A stretch of DNA of 64,000 nt from Trichomonas tenax (Eukaryota > Parabasalia > Trichomonadida > Trichomonadidae). Position numbers and translations under genes: made by a program. The stretch spans positions 23,795 to 87,794 of the forward strand of contig JALKBU010000093.1 of assembly GCA_023091735.1 (NCBI GenBank). Reading direction: 5' to 3'. This document shows positions 42,614-53,660 of this stretch, piece by piece. Each line of letters begins with the position of its first letter. Position 1 is the stretch's first letter. The notes below the pieces were generated by a model that worked only from the letters and a program-made list of their open reading frames with translations, did not search any database and was not told the DNA's origin.

Positions 42614-43432
42614 TTAGGGACTCTCGGCCTTGCTGGTGACCAACATACTCTGGACCTTCTCATAGCACTGGTTTTCGAACTCTCTCGCATTCTTCAAATC
42701 CAACTCACACCAATTAGGGGCAGTTTTGACCATATATTGATGTGAGTCCGCGTAGATGTTCGGCATAAACTCGTGTCCGATGAACTCTTCTGTGGCTCCT
42801 GCAATTGCAAACAGGTCAATGTTGATCTTGATTATTTTCCTTGCTATAACCATTGGTCCTTTGTATTCCTTTACCCACTCTTGGAGTATATCTTTCGTGT
42901 TCACAGTGGATTTTGGCAATTTCTCGATGTTTGCTTTCTCACATTCGAATTCGTCCAACTTGCTGTCCTCGGAGCTTGTTGGCCTATTAATAATATCAAT
43001 ATAATAGATCTTTCTCTGTGAAAGTTCTTCCGTTGTATATAACTCTGCATCATTTTCTTCGAGATTTTCAAGATTATTCTGGAACTCCGAAACTCTTGTT
43101 GTAACTGCCATTTTAAGTGTTTCATTGTTATCCTTGAGATTGAATGTGGACTGCTGATTGGGGAATTGATCGTAACACTCTTCACAAAGCGTTGTATAAT
43201 TGTTTGGCAATACCCAGCGAAGAGCTGCCGGTAATTTATTAGCAAAGTTGTATACATATGTGGAATGTATTGCATCCTTGCCATTATACTGGTATGTTTC
43301 CGTAGAAGTTCTCTCGATTCCTTCTTTATCATTCGAATCTTCAAGTGTTTTCTTAGCAACTGCGTATATCTGCGCGATCTGATACTGTTCGATCGTCATT
43401 GGCATCACAATGCGCCACTCTATTATCTTCAT
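42614..43432 (-). CDS. Class I phosphatidylinositol transfer protein
   Basis: A PITP moves phosphatidylinositol and phosphatidylcholine between membranes in the cytosol. From ATG 43432 (272 aa; animal PITPs are about 270) the N-terminus MKIIEWRIVMPMTIEQYQIAQIYAVAKKT matches the PITP start pattern (EYR..LP..VEEYQ.GQLY.VA). KLPAALRWVLPNN fits the lipid-cavity region. YYIDIINRP is the late-strand motif (YIDI..R). The C-terminal part (PMVIARKIIKINIDLFA, EEFIGHEFMPNIYADSHQYM) covers the last strands and lid helix. The whole domain is present without stops. The ATG is chosen because the initiator TCACTTTTT lies 20 nt upstream. Confidence 0.92.
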   Translation of the reverse strand: MKIIEWRIVMPMTIEQYQIAQIYAVAKKTLEDSNDKEGIERTSTETYQYNGKDAIHSTYVYNFANKLPAALRWVLPNNYTTLCEECYDQFPNQQSTFNLKDNNETLKMAVTTRVSEFQNNLENLEENDAELYTTEELSQRKIYYIDIINRPTSSEDSKLDEFECEKANIEKLPKSTVNTKDILQEWVKEYKGPMVIARKIIKINIDLFAIAGATEEFIGHEFMPNIYADSHQYMVKTAPNWCELDLKNAREFENQCYEKVQSMLVTSKAESP

Positions 43433-43445
43433 CTTAAAAAAATGC

Positions 43446-43454
43446 AAAAAGTGA
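43446..43454 (-). promoter_or_regulatory. Initiator TCACTTTTT for the PITP gene
   Basis: Minus-strand TCACTTTTT, A+1 at 43452, 20 nt before the ATG at 43432; the same sequence as the TRM4 initiator. Confidence 0.75.
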
Positions 43455-43759
43455 GAATATCGTCAAAATTTTATATCTAATGATGAAAAATGGCATTTAT
43501 ATGGTGAGGAGAACTTATATTTTGGATAAAAATGGAATGAAGTTCGATCACAGTGATGATCTATGGTTGCGCATTTGGAAGATAAGTCGAAGTATGGAAG
43601 GAAGTTATAAATCATGGAAAATCTCTTTTGATAATTGAGGCTGTGATATTGCAATTGCATTTTTGAAAAGATAATGAATATATTCTGATATTTCACACTT
43701 TTTTGTTTTAAAAACAGATAATTGTTATAAATTGTCAATAGAAATCTGCCGAAACTGCT

Positions 43760-44112
43760 TAATAAAACGTTATAACTATCTGAAGTTTTAAAACCATGGG
43801 CATCAATGAGCTTAACAACATCAAGCGGAATATTTAATTGATTTACTTCAAGATTTTGATTTTGTTGAATAGTTTGTTGAAAATCTTGATTTGCTTCGTT
43901 AGCTGAGTCTGCTATAATTTTTTCTTGCTATTGCGAGTTTTCATATGATCAGATTGCAAAAAGTTGAAGTTAAGCTGCGCAACTTCGCCAATCGATAAAT
44001 ATCCATCTGGGGCGCCATCTATTTTGTTTTCAGCGCTCAAAAAAAGAAAAAATGTTGGGGCTTGACGGACTTGAAACACGTACCTTGCGATCTTCAGTCG
44101 CACGCTCTCCAA
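43760..44112 (-). pseudogene. Decayed ORF with a frameshift, family unknown
   Basis: Minus-strand coding-like sequence reads ENKIDGAPDGYLSIGEVAQL and NFNFLQSDHMKTRNSKKK, then meets TAG at 43913-43915. One-base adjustment at the adjacent A-run continues as IIADSANEANQDFQQTIQQN and IPLDVVKLIDAHGFKTSDSY before similarity to coding sequence fades. There is no ATG at the front. I recognise no family. The amino acid composition looks real rather than random. It may be a gene fragment brought in by repeats. Confidence 0.45.
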
Positions 44113-44271
44113 GGTAAGCTAAAGTCCCAATGCATTTATTTTTTGTTATAATATCTTATAATTTTACAAAAAATAAGGAAAATGAAAGACCATTATTAAT
44201 ACATCATAATTGTCTATGAGTAATAAGCATCGATAAAATCGTAAAATACTACATTTATTATCATGATAGTT

Positions 44272-44733
44272 TTAGATCTCAGGAATGCTTCCTCTAATAT
44301 CAAACAAATTGTCGAAGTTAAGTAATTTCTCGGCATCTTCGAATATCTGGTCCTCCCCCGCGTATTCCTCGCTTGGATTATTTTCATTATTGGAATTCGT
44401 CATCTTCTTTTGACGCATAAGTAGCTTATATCTTGATTTTAACATATTGTCCGATCTGTTGTTGAACTGCTTCGAGATTGATATCCACTTGGGCCCCATT
44501 ATTCCCCTTAGTCTAAGTAATTTGATGTCTTCCTCTTCAGAAAATGGCGACACGTTCACGTTCGGCGATAAGTACTTCTCCCACCTGTCCTTACACTGCC
44601 TTGGATTTCGACCGGGCAATCTTTCAGATATTTCAGCCCAATTCCTATCGCCAAGCTCCTTCACTGAGTTTTGGAGTATCTTGTCCTCGCGTTTGCTGAA
44701 CTTTGTACGGCATGAGTTTGGCTTAAAGGCCAT
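44272..44733 (-). CDS. R2R3-type Myb DNA-binding protein (153 aa)
   Basis: Two Myb repeats: the first at about residues 10-58 (FSKREDKILQNSVKELGDRNW, PRQCKDRWEKYLS), the second at about 62-108 (FSEEEDIKLLRLRGIMGPKW, NMLKSRYKLLMRQ). The recognition helices keep the Trp/Arg positions expected of DNA-binding Mybs. A short acidic tail follows (EDAEKLLNFDNLFDI), which could be an activation segment (inference). The protein is a nuclear transcription factor of the expanded trichomonad Myb group and a paralogue of the gene at 19492. An initiator lies 24 nt upstream of the ATG at 44733. Confidence 0.92.
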   Translation of the reverse strand: MAFKPNSCRTKFSKREDKILQNSVKELGDRNWAEISERLPGRNPRQCKDRWEKYLSPNVNVSPFSEEEDIKLLRLRGIMGPKWISISKQFNNRSDNMLKSRYKLLMRQKKMTNSNNENNPSEEYAGEDQIFEDAEKLLNFDNLFDIRGSIPEI

Positions 44734-44750
44734 ATTGTCTTCTCAATAAA

Positions 44751-44759
44751 AGAAAATGA
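44751..44759 (-). promoter_or_regulatory. Initiator TCATTTTCT for the Myb gene
   Basis: Minus-strand TCATTTTCT with A+1 at 44757, giving a 24-nt leader to the ATG at 44733. Fits the Inr consensus, slightly long leader. Confidence 0.6.
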
Positions 44760-45994
44760 TTCTTTGATCGATATTCAATACATAAGTCTGAATTTTTTGA
44801 ATGTCATCATGATTGCAAATGCCTGCGCGGCCATTCGAGCTGAGGGGAGAACATGGAGCACATCGATTTGACAACTATTCACATATGAACGTTGGAGAGT
44901 TGTCAAAATGTGAAATAACAGGTCCATGCTTAGGCAATGCAACAAGAGCAATGTAGTAACAACATAATGAAATTGCAAGTCGCATCACAAATTCGAAAGA
45001 TTTTTGATTTTTATCAGGAATGAAGAAATATAGAATATGCTCATTATGAATTGATTCAATGATTACTTAATAATGTAATGATATTGAGAAAATGATATCA
45101 TTTGAGTTTTGTGTATAATCATTCATTTTTCAACGTTCATTATCATATTTCCTCTATGGATTCGTCATTCTCATGTTCCAAATCCCACCATTCGAATCAA
45201 TCCAAAAACAATGATCAAAATCAATATGAAAAAATGAAACATTTTCGTTCACTTATATTTGTTCATTGGGACATATACTTGAGGGAATTAATTGTCATTA
45301 CCGATAAAAACATCAAAAATTAACAGTTCTCAAAACATCAAATACAATGATCGTCTTTTCAATGGAGAGATTTTCCCTTAAATTAAAGAGTATTTTTATT
45401 TTAAAGGCTGTTGAGGCATAACAATAACCGATATGAAATTTTTCGAATTACCATTTTGATGCTACAATATTACTCTCCTAGTTGGGGGTATTTCCAAAAT
45501 CGAAGTTTTGGGCTTTTTTATGAAAGAATGTTTTCAAAATTACAAAATTTTGGGCTTGTCGAACCTCATCGGTGAACCATAGGCTTCACTGTCTTTAATT
45601 ATATCGATTACCCTCAACCTTATGAAAAAGATTAAATCGAAGATTTGAAGGAAGTAACTTTTATAGAAAAATTTGTTACTAAATAATCGGCACTCCCTTC
45701 ACTGATGATGGATTCCATAAGTAGCCAATTTATATTAATTGTCAAGTTTATCTTGGAATTACAGGTTGTCATTACCATTACTGTAATGACTTCGATTCAT
45801 ATATATATTAACCCATGCTTCCAAATCCCCACCAAAAAGTAACAAAATTTTACAATCAATAAAAATCCATTTCCAAATGAAAAATGATGGCCAATGATAG
45901 CTGCAATGATACATGTATAATTGCCATATACATAACCACAAGTTATTTAAGATGATATTATTTTTAATACAATATTAATACCGATACAGAAGTA
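44760..45994. other. Intergenic region
   Basis: About 1.2 kb AT-rich sequence; short open frames without domains or supported starts. Nothing recognised. Confidence 0.4.
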
Positions 45995-47402
45995 TTACTC
46001 ACCTAGGGCTCTCTTGGCCTCTGCATTACCAGGATCAACTTTGAGAACTTCACGATAACATTTATCACTTTCACCTTTCTGACCTAACTGGAGAAGACTA
46101 TATCCCTTCCTTGCTAAAGCCTTGGTGAATTGTGGATCAATTTGAAGCGCATTATCGCAATCTTTAATTGCTTCCTTATGTTTTCCTAATTTTGCATACG
46201 CACCTGCTCTATTTGTATATGTTTGTGGGCTTGTTGGATCCAATTCAATTGAATTTTTGTAAAATTTAATTGCTTCTTCTGGATCATTTTTGAAATGCTT
46301 GTCGCCTTCCTTTCTTTCAGAGTATGCCTTTCCTTTGTTTTCTTTCCAGGATTTCTTTAATTTATCAAATTCACTTTGGAACGAATTATCATGTTTAACA
46401 GCGTCTTGTGCAGCTTCTACTGCTTTGTTAAGTCTTTTTGAGGACTGTTGAGCAATAGAAATCTTCGTATAAGCTTTTGCTAAATCTTATTTGCCACATT
46501 CGCTCTTACAAATTTCTATACCCGTTTTAGCTCATTTAATAGCCTGCGCGTAGTCATTTCGTCGTATGTGATACTGTGCAGTATTGTTGTAAAAAACAAT
46601 ATTTTTGTCATCATAGCTGATTGCCTTTTGGTAATGCTCTATTGCTTCATCGTACTTTCCGTCCTTAAACAACTGATTTCCAATTTCTTTTTCTTTGATG
46701 GACAAATCTTTTGGTGAATCTGATTGTTTTTGAAGCTGTGGTTGTTGTTGCATTGGTTGCGGTGGTTCATATTTTGGCTCTGGTTCTTTTAGTCTCGATT
46801 TTTGTGCTTCTTTAAGTAAAGGTTCGAATAAAACTTGGAAAACCACTTCAAAACGTTCATCACCTAAATATTTCTTAACTGATTTCTGATCTTTCTGAAT
46901 TTCTTCGATTTTTTTAACAAAATCGCTATCTTTAAAGAATTCTTTTGTTCTTTTATCCTCTTTTAGCAATTCAAATCTTTCCGGCTTAAGTAGGTTATCT
47001 AATTTCGCAAATGGATCATCTCCAATGAGTTCTTTCAATTTTTGAATTTCTTTTTCGCATTTTTCTAAATCTTTTTTGACAGCGGTCTGATCAGGTTTAA
47101 TATCCAGACACTTTTTGTATGCCTCAACAGCTTCTTCCCAATGATGCATGCCTTTCTTTGCAGATCCAAGGCGTTCGTAAGCTCTCACGGAGTTTTTATT
47201 GGTGGAAATTGCTTTGTTGGCATCATCGATTGCTTGTGGATATTTTTCTAGCTTTATGTAACAAATTGATCGATTGCAATATAATAATTCGTCATCTGGC
47301 TTTATTTGAATAGCGTCGGAGTAGCACTCTATTGCCCTCTGATAGTTTCCGATCTTGAAAGCCTCATTTCCTAAATTCTTGAATTCATCTTGTTTCAGAC
47401 AT
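45995..47402 (-). pseudogene. STI1/Hop-like TPR co-chaperone, frameshift and two stops
   Basis: STI1/Hop links Hsp70 and Hsp90. From ATG 47402 (MSET) a one-base shift after codon 4 enters the long frame. That frame gives a first TPR set (FKNLGNEAFKIGNYQRAIEC, LYCNRSICYIKLEKY), then a DP1-like segment (FELLKEDKRTKEFFKD, VKKYLGDERFEVVFQVLF). A Pro/Gln linker follows, then a second TPR set (EKEIGNQLFKDGKYDEAIEH) that meets TGA at AIK*AKTG and TAA at CGK*DLAKAY. The third TPR set is intact (TYTNRAGAYAKLGKHKEAIK). The frame ends at LGE, so the DP2 domain normally at the C-terminus is absent. Apart from these lesions the frame is well kept, indicating a fairly recent loss. Confidence 0.85.
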
Positions 47403-48480
47403 TTACGTGTCGTATTATTATTTACTTGTCAAAATTTTGGGGTTATGACTTCATGAAAGTCCTTCGATTTATGAAAACTTCGCCTCGAACTATGAGGTGA
47501 ATATCTGTATAAGCTGTAGTACCTATTCAATGGGTTAGGAGTGATTTAACATATCAGATGTGGTAATAAACCATTTTATATTCGATTTTAAAGGATTTTG
47601 CAATATAGAAAAGTGACATCTCAGACATGCCACCATAATGAATCTCATCTTGTTGATAAATAGTTAATTAGATTTAATTGCTAGAAGGGATTGAAGCCCC
47701 CAATATTATATACAAATCAAGAGGGGTATATGAATATTCTTCTTTTCACCTCGAACATAAGAGAAGTCCATACTATGTCAAATCGGAGTGTGTCCAAGTT
47801 TCTAAACGCGATTAAATTTTCAGACAGAGTTATGATCTTTTTATCGGAAGTCATGCTTTTGATCAATCAACAATTTCAAACTCACTTTTTTCTTCGATAA
47901 CATGAACTGGTAACAAAAGGGTACAATAGAAAACCATTTTTGTTTCTTAGTATATCAATAATTCATCATTTATTTCATGAAATATTTTTGAAATTAAAAT
48001 ATTGTGGTGAACTTTTATTGACAATCTAAAATCAGTGAAACACATCAATTTTTAAAGACATATTCCCTTGTCACGCCATAATTATTAAACATTTTTTATT
48101 CAATTAAATATTTTCTTATTTCAGCATTTTTTCCATATCCATATCACTCTCTTCATCATGCTCTATATTGTTCACATTGTTATACTTTAAAATAGTATTT
48201 GCTTAAATTTTTTTATAATGAACAAAAATAAAGCGACTGGATGATTCAGCATATTGATGCAAGACTGCAGTTTCATTAATTTTGTTGGATTCCAAGAAAA
48301 TTGAAAATCAAATTGTAAAACAATTTTGAATAAATTATCAAAATTCTCAAAGATCCGTTTTTTAGTTTTGATACGACTCAGTCAAAATTTTATGTTAAAT
48401 TTTTATCGTTAAAAATTAAATCTATTTTTATGGTAAAAGTATATTTTTCCAAAATCTTTCTTCAGATTTTTGAATGTTTT
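47403..48480. other. Intergenic region
   Basis: About 1.1 kb AT-rich sequence, no supported gene; its right end may hold further eroded 5' codons of the following pseudogene. Confidence 0.35.
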
Positions 48481-49925
48481 TGTTTTTATTGACACGTTCT
48501 GTTTTTGATGGACTTAGGACCACAGAAACGAGCTTTGAGAGGCAAAACTCAAAACTGCAAAGGTCTCATGGGTAAAATTACCAAATATCGAGAAATAATT
48601 TTGAAATTATTTCTGTAAGTGATTTATCAAGGCCTGAGTTAATTCTGACGCTCCAAAATGGTCAAGAAAAGATACTGAGACGGTCAAATAACGACAAAAA
48701 AGGTTCATAAAAAATCAATAACATTAAAATTCCTTCGAATTGCCACAAATTGTTGTCCTACGGAAGGATTTCAACTAATACATTCAAATCCGATCAGTAT
48801 TTGGTTTTATTTGACAAAACTGAAAAATCATAATTTTTAGTTTATGATTATCAAAAAGTTAACCCAATTTCCATAATTTACAACAAGAATAACCGCTAGC
48901 AAACCACAACAAATTCAAATAATCACGAAAATATTATTGACGAAAATAATATATTCATTCAATTACGTTTATCACAGAAGAACAACAATTCCAACGCCAA
49001 TGTCAACATAGAAACACAAAAATCAGGAAATGCTACAAAAATTGATCAAAATCAATCAAATAATGGCAAAAAGAAGTTATTTAACATAATTGGCGGTGTT
49101 TGCGCCGCTCTCGTTGTTGCTTTAATTATACTTTTCTTCTTAGGAAAGAACAATAAAGTCCAAGCAGAGCAAGAAGATTCCGACGAGTATTACTATTCAT
49201 ATACTGAAGAGAATGTTCCTCCTCCACCACCCGGACCTCAGTACTGATATCCTCCGAATCAAAAAGCTCCGATGTACGGCCAAAACCCCTATCAGCAGGG
49301 ATTCCATGGATATCACCCCATCGATCCAAAAACATTGGATCAAAACAATGTTCCGATATCGAACTACACACCGCAAGGAATGCCAAGAGGCACACTGAGC
49401 ATGGCAGGAGCCGCCCCTAAGACTCAATATCAGTCTATGCCGCCTCCATATTAGCCAAGTCCACATCCATAACAACCAAGTCTGCCTGGAGGACCTATGG
49501 CTGGTGCTATTCCTCCGATTATGCCAAAAGATGCGCAGCAGGAACAGAACAATTCAGCACCAGTTAACAACATTCCTGACTTCTACTACCAGCCGCCAAA
49601 TGCTGGACCTATGCCGCCAATGTATCCACATGCACAAGGTTACGATCCTAATGGCACTCCGAATCAATCGCCTTCTTACGCATACCCACCAGCACCACCT
49701 GGATACAATTTGCAGCCTTATCCATACTATAATCAGAAGCGCCGCATCCGCATAAAGAGGAAACGCTCTAAAAACAATCAGCAAAACCCTCAAAATCAAG
49801 AACAAAACAAAGACTTGAATCAACAGCAAAATCAGCAAAATAATGGTGGTAGCAGTGGCTGTGGTGGAGGATCTGGTGGCTGTGGTAACTGCGACTGCAA
49901 CTGTGGTGATTGTGGAGGTTGTTAA
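48480..49925 (+). pseudogene. Single-pass membrane protein gene with Pro-rich and Cys/Gly-rich tail, many stops
   Basis: One frame keeps coding character over 1.4 kb despite in-frame stops (near 48573, 48711, 48831, 48897, then TGA 49245, TAG 49452, TAA 49470). The outer part is Asn/Ser-rich (ELILTLQNGQEKIL; NNNSNANVNIETQ). One transmembrane helix lies at about 49078-49145 (LFNIIGGVCAALVVALIILF), followed by an acidic/Tyr segment and a long Pro/Tyr/Gln-rich tail (YAYPPAPPGYNLQPYPYY). A basic patch (RRIRIKRKRSK), a Gln/Asn run and a final Cys/Gly cluster (CGNCDCNCGDCGGC) end at TAA 49925. Several stops sit where Gln codons are frequent, as expected from CAA/CAG to TAA/TAG changes. The layout resembles trichomonad surface proteins of the BspA-like type with Pro-rich cytoplasmic tails. 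The last 142 codons are open from an ATG at 49497. Confidence 0.65.
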
Positions 49926-50544
49926 TTTTCTAAAAAGATTGTTATTCTAGATTAAATTGAGAAGCATTAACGGTAATAATATAGTAAAAATGATGTAATA
50001 ACTATTTATTAATATTATAACTCTTTCAGGTGAGCATAGTTGAAAATATAATTCTTTTTTCAACGAAATTTTCAATAGTTTACATTTCATGTTAGTGGTT
50101 GAATGATTTCACACAAGTGAATGAAGAAATGTATGGACTCAATCACAGACCTTATCTGATAATATAATGCTTTCAGAAGGAGTCAATGTGTCAACATTGC
50201 AGTCGATGATTTGAGATGATACACTTCTGACAATGTAAATTTCCGATGGTCAAAAAAAGTGAAAAAAAATTGCCAATAAAATTTCTTCATTTCGAAGTCC
50301 AATTTTCTGTTTGGTGGTGCTTCATGGTGGAGGAATTAAAATTCTTTTGTTGCAAGCATTGAACTCATTAACAAAATGCTCGATATTCAATTAATTGGTA
50401 ATGTTTAATGATGATGACTTATGGGTATTTGAATGGAAAATATGAGGGAGAAAATAATAAACATTTTTTAATTTGCTAAAATATACTCTATAAAATAACA
50501 TGATCAAGTAAATATACAAGCTGTTCTGCTTATTATATAGTGCG
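49926..50544. other. Intergenic stretch
   Basis: AT-rich spacer between convergent genes, nothing recognised. Confidence 0.4.
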
Positions 50545-51801
50545 TTATGATGTTGGCTCTAAATTATATTTCCAAACACAAACATTTCCATCAGCTGAGC
50601 AAGAAACAAAGCTGTTGTATGTTTTGCTGTGTCTTATATCCATTACTGTGTTCTTATGGCATGCAATCTTGAAAAATTTTTCTGTCGATTTCGAATCTTC
50701 GAGAGCAATGGAATTATCGAATGAAGCCATAGCGAAAACGCTATAGTCACCTGAGAAGTCAGCGCAAATCTTGTTATCAGGATCATCGTCGTGAGAAAAT
50801 ATAACTAATTTTGTAGAAGTTCCTTCTGAAATGAATCCATATGGAATCCTAACGCCTATCTCAACAGTATCGGATGTCGTGAACTCTGGGACCTTGAGGG
50901 AAACCACAATTCCTTTTTCATCAGAAATTAGCAATTGATCACGTGCAAACCCCATTCCAGTGATGATGGTATTTTCTGGTCCATTTATGTCGCAGCGGAA
51001 CGATTTAATTGGGTCTAAAGTGCTATAACGGATCTGACAGATAATTCCGCTTCTATAACACATAAGAATTGAATCTATGGACTCAGCGAACAAATACGTC
51101 ACCATGCTGTCACTGTTCATTGATAATTGAGCGGAATTCTCCAAAGTTTCTGAGGCATATAAAATTAATTGCGAGTCAATAGCAATAGATATATATTTAT
51201 CGTCAGGAGAGAACTGAAGGCAGCGTTGGACGTAGTTATTGTCCGCAGATTCGGGAATTGTTACAGTTTTCTTCACATTACAAGATTGCAAATCAATCAA
51301 AGTCAAAGTCGAGCCATCGGTAAATGCCAAGAGTATGGACTGGCTGTCCATGCAGATTGATTTGATTGGCTTGAAATTGCGAATTGACAAGAATAACTGA
51401 ACATTTCCTGTTTTTTTGTAAAAAGCATTGTTAGTAATGATCTTATACTCTAAGTCTTTCTTTGGTTCTTGTTTAGGGCTGGAATTTTCATCATTTGGCG
51501 AACTCGAAATTTGTTTTCCACGCAGAAAAGAAAGCATCTGCATGTACCTCGTCTTCAGATGCATGTAGTCAGTCTCATATTTCTTAATGTGCACTTTTGC
51601 AAGGTTTTGTACGGAAATTAATCTGTTTATTTCGTTCTGTAGATCGCAAATCGCGGCCTGATACCTATCGATCTTCTCAAACAGGTCATCGAGCGCGTCC
51701 ACTGGCTGTATTTTGTGCAAAAATGGAAGAGTTCTTCTCCCGAATTTTTCAGACAAAATAAAATCTGTCGAAAAGTGACATATCATACGATTTTTTGTCA
51801 T
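50545..51801 (-). CDS. WD40-repeat protein with N-terminal coiled coil (418 aa)
   Basis: An intact frame from ATG 51801. The first 95 residues include a short helical segment and coiled coil (DDLFEKIDRYQAAICDLQNE). A Ser/Lys-rich linker follows. From about residue 135 there are WD40-like blades: SICMDSQSILLAFTDGSTLT, CLQFSPDDKYISIAIDSQLI and a last clear one, SFVSCSADGNVCVWKYN. Middle blades are degenerate but keep strand spacing. It probably forms one beta propeller and works as a scaffold. The coiled coil plus C-terminal propeller resembles Prp19-type layout, but I see no U-box, so no such name is given. Confidence 0.75.
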   Translation of the reverse strand: MTKNRMICHFSTDFILSEKFGRRTLPFLHKIQPVDALDDLFEKIDRYQAAICDLQNEINRLISVQNLAKVHIKKYETDYMHLKTRYMQMLSFLRGKQISSSPNDENSSPKQEPKKDLEYKIITNNAFYKKTGNVQLFLSIRNFKPIKSICMDSQSILLAFTDGSTLTLIDLQSCNVKKTVTIPESADNNYVQRCLQFSPDDKYISIAIDSQLILYASETLENSAQLSMNSDSMVTYLFAESIDSILMCYRSGIICQIRYSTLDPIKSFRCDINGPENTIITGMGFARDQLLISDEKGIVVSLKVPEFTTSDTVEIGVRIPYGFISEGTSTKLVIFSHDDDPDNKICADFSGDYSVFAMASFDNSIALEDSKSTEKFFKIACHKNTVMDIRHSKTYNSFVSCSADGNVCVWKYNLEPTS

Positions 51802-52595
51802 TTCTTATTTCTACACTCAGATAATTAGAATGGCTTTCTTCTTTAATGCATGGATTCATTAACCTCTGAAGTAGCTATATTTAGGATAGCGATGTGATCT
51901 GTAACATCGCTTCCTATCAGTTTTTGATTCTTATGTCGCAACAAGAGATTCTCGAAATAATTGACGATATAAGCTGCATTGGTCTTATAACGATATATAA
52001 TGTAATGTCTTTCGGTTTCGGATCTATAGTTATATATGTTTAAATTGTCGATCTCAAATCATCATTTACTGTGAATGATTTAACCGAATAATCGTTCTAC
52101 TGGAACTATAGGTGCATGGAAAGAAGAAGGATGTTATTTTAGTGGAGGTTATCGTCGAAATAACAACTTTCAGAGTGATGAACTTTTTTCATATACTGAT
52201 GTGTTTTTGATTCAATTGTTTCTCTTTATTCAATAGTAGATACATAAACCCAGATATAAGTTTTGATATCAGCAGATGCAGCTTTATATCCTATAACACT
52301 AAAATTCTCATAATCCCGATATAAATCATGATATGAAATCAATTAAGCTATCAAACACTAATCACATTTGGAATACAATTCCTAGCCATAGATGAGCAAA
52401 ATTCTGCGTTCTTATGACTGAACATTTCAATCAAATTTTGCAATTAATTTCAACTTGTTTTCAATAAAGAATTAAGATGAAAATAGTAGACATATGTGAT
52501 AGCAGTGATAACCATTGTGTAAAGAGCGCAATTAAAATGAAAAATGTGAGTTCATACTAATTTTTACAATATTTGCAAAACAACAACAGAAATAG
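51802..52595. other. Intergenic region
   Basis: AT-rich, no supported gene. Confidence 0.4.
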
Positions 52596-53027
52596 TTAGT
52601 CGGCGAAAATTTTGATGAAGTCATGTTCATCGAGTCTTCCTCTTCCAGATTTATCGAAGTCTTCAATCATTCTCTTCATGAAGGCCTCATTTGTCTTGTC
52701 GCTACACTTCCTGCACACATCTGCGAGGTTGTGTATTGATATGCATCCATCATGATCAGTATCGAACATTAAAAACATTCTTTTAAGTTCTTGTTTCTGA
52801 GTTCTGTTGAATATGTACTTCGTGACGATTGATTTGAACGTTATGTAGTCCATTCCATTTGGTTTATCCCTCATATACGAATTGATTTCATTTTCCGAAG
52901 GGAAAAATCCCATTGTGTTCAAAGCGGACTGGAAATCCTTCTTGTTTATTATATCCGTCTTGTTCGGATCGAACGTTCTGAATGCCATCTTTATCTCAGC
53001 ACGCTGATCAAGAGTTAACTTCGGCAT
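52596..53027 (-). CDS. Centrin/caltractin-like EF-hand protein (143 aa)
   Basis: Four EF-hand units in two lobes. The N-terminus MPKLTLDQRAEIKMAFRTFDP matches the centrin pattern (LTEEQKQEIREAFDLFD). Loop 1 is DPNKTDIINKKD. Hand 2 has no calcium loop (RDKPNGMDYITF). Loop 3 DTDHDGCISIHN is the best calcium site but has Asn at position 12 instead of Glu. Loop 4 DKSGRGRLDEHD ends in Asp. Centrins act in basal bodies and contractile fibres. At 143 residues it lacks the usual basic N-terminal extension. A calmodulin-like or other EF-hand role is possible, but the start and spacing favour centrin. Calcium binding is probably weak. Confidence 0.85.
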   Translation of the reverse strand: MPKLTLDQRAEIKMAFRTFDPNKTDIINKKDFQSALNTMGFFPSENEINSYMRDKPNGMDYITFKSIVTKYIFNRTQKQELKRMFLMFDTDHDGCISIHNLADVCRKCSDKTNEAFMKRMIEDFDKSGRGRLDEHDFIKIFAD

Positions 53028-53565
53028 TATTAAACGTTTAAAGGGTCTTGAAGCGTCAGACCCTATTTTTTAGATTCTGACTTTACATTGTCAAAAATAT
53101 TTTTACATCGCCTCTGCCAATATGACACATAAACTAAACCAAAAATGTTATGTTTCTGACATTATATGGAAGAAAAAATCTCTGTGTACGCTTTGTTATC
53201 ATCATATACGCAAAATTGTTCCATAGGCTGGAACTGATTATATATTCTGCGGCGTTTTGTATTAGTAATGCAGTGATTTGCTTAGATTTTTGATAGGTAA
53301 TCGAAATTATTCGCCTTATGTATTTAGCTATTATTTGTGTATCGAATAACATTATATTTAGGGATGCAAATCTGTTCATCGTATCCCATGGCTTGTTGAA
53401 TGTTGGTGCCATCGAAATTCGCTCAGAGCGTTCTGAATTCATTTTACAATTCAACATTTTCTATGTGTCTCTGAGGCTGCTAAGACATAGGATGGCCTAG
53501 CAATCTCAGAGACTCGTATAAAATGCTATGAATCAAAATATTTCATTCATCGATTTACATTACTT
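53028..53565. other. Intergenic stretch
   Basis: AT-rich; a minus-strand open frame at 53134-53457 has no supported domain. Confidence 0.35.
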
Positions 53566-53640
53566 GCTTTAGCTGTCTAATAACACGATAAACAGATAGC
53601 TTGTGAGCACATGCTTGTCATGCTATTAGACAGCTAAAGC
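53566..53640. repeat. Hairpin with perfect 17-bp arms
   Basis: GCTTTAGCTGTCTAATA at 53566-53582 is the exact reverse complement of 53624-53640, with a 41-base loop. Confidence 0.85.
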
Positions 53641-53660
53641 GATTTACGATTTATAATTTT

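Noticed and set aside
45102..45323. 73-codon Ser/His/Asn-rich frame
   Set aside because: No ATG start at the frame opening, no domain, AT-rich low complexity.
15842..49925. Reading UAA/UAG as Gln (a changed genetic code), because several in-frame stops sit at likely Gln positions
   Set aside because: Intact genes here end normally with TAA, TAG and TGA, TGA stops and frameshifts also occur in the broken genes, and trichomonads use the standard code.
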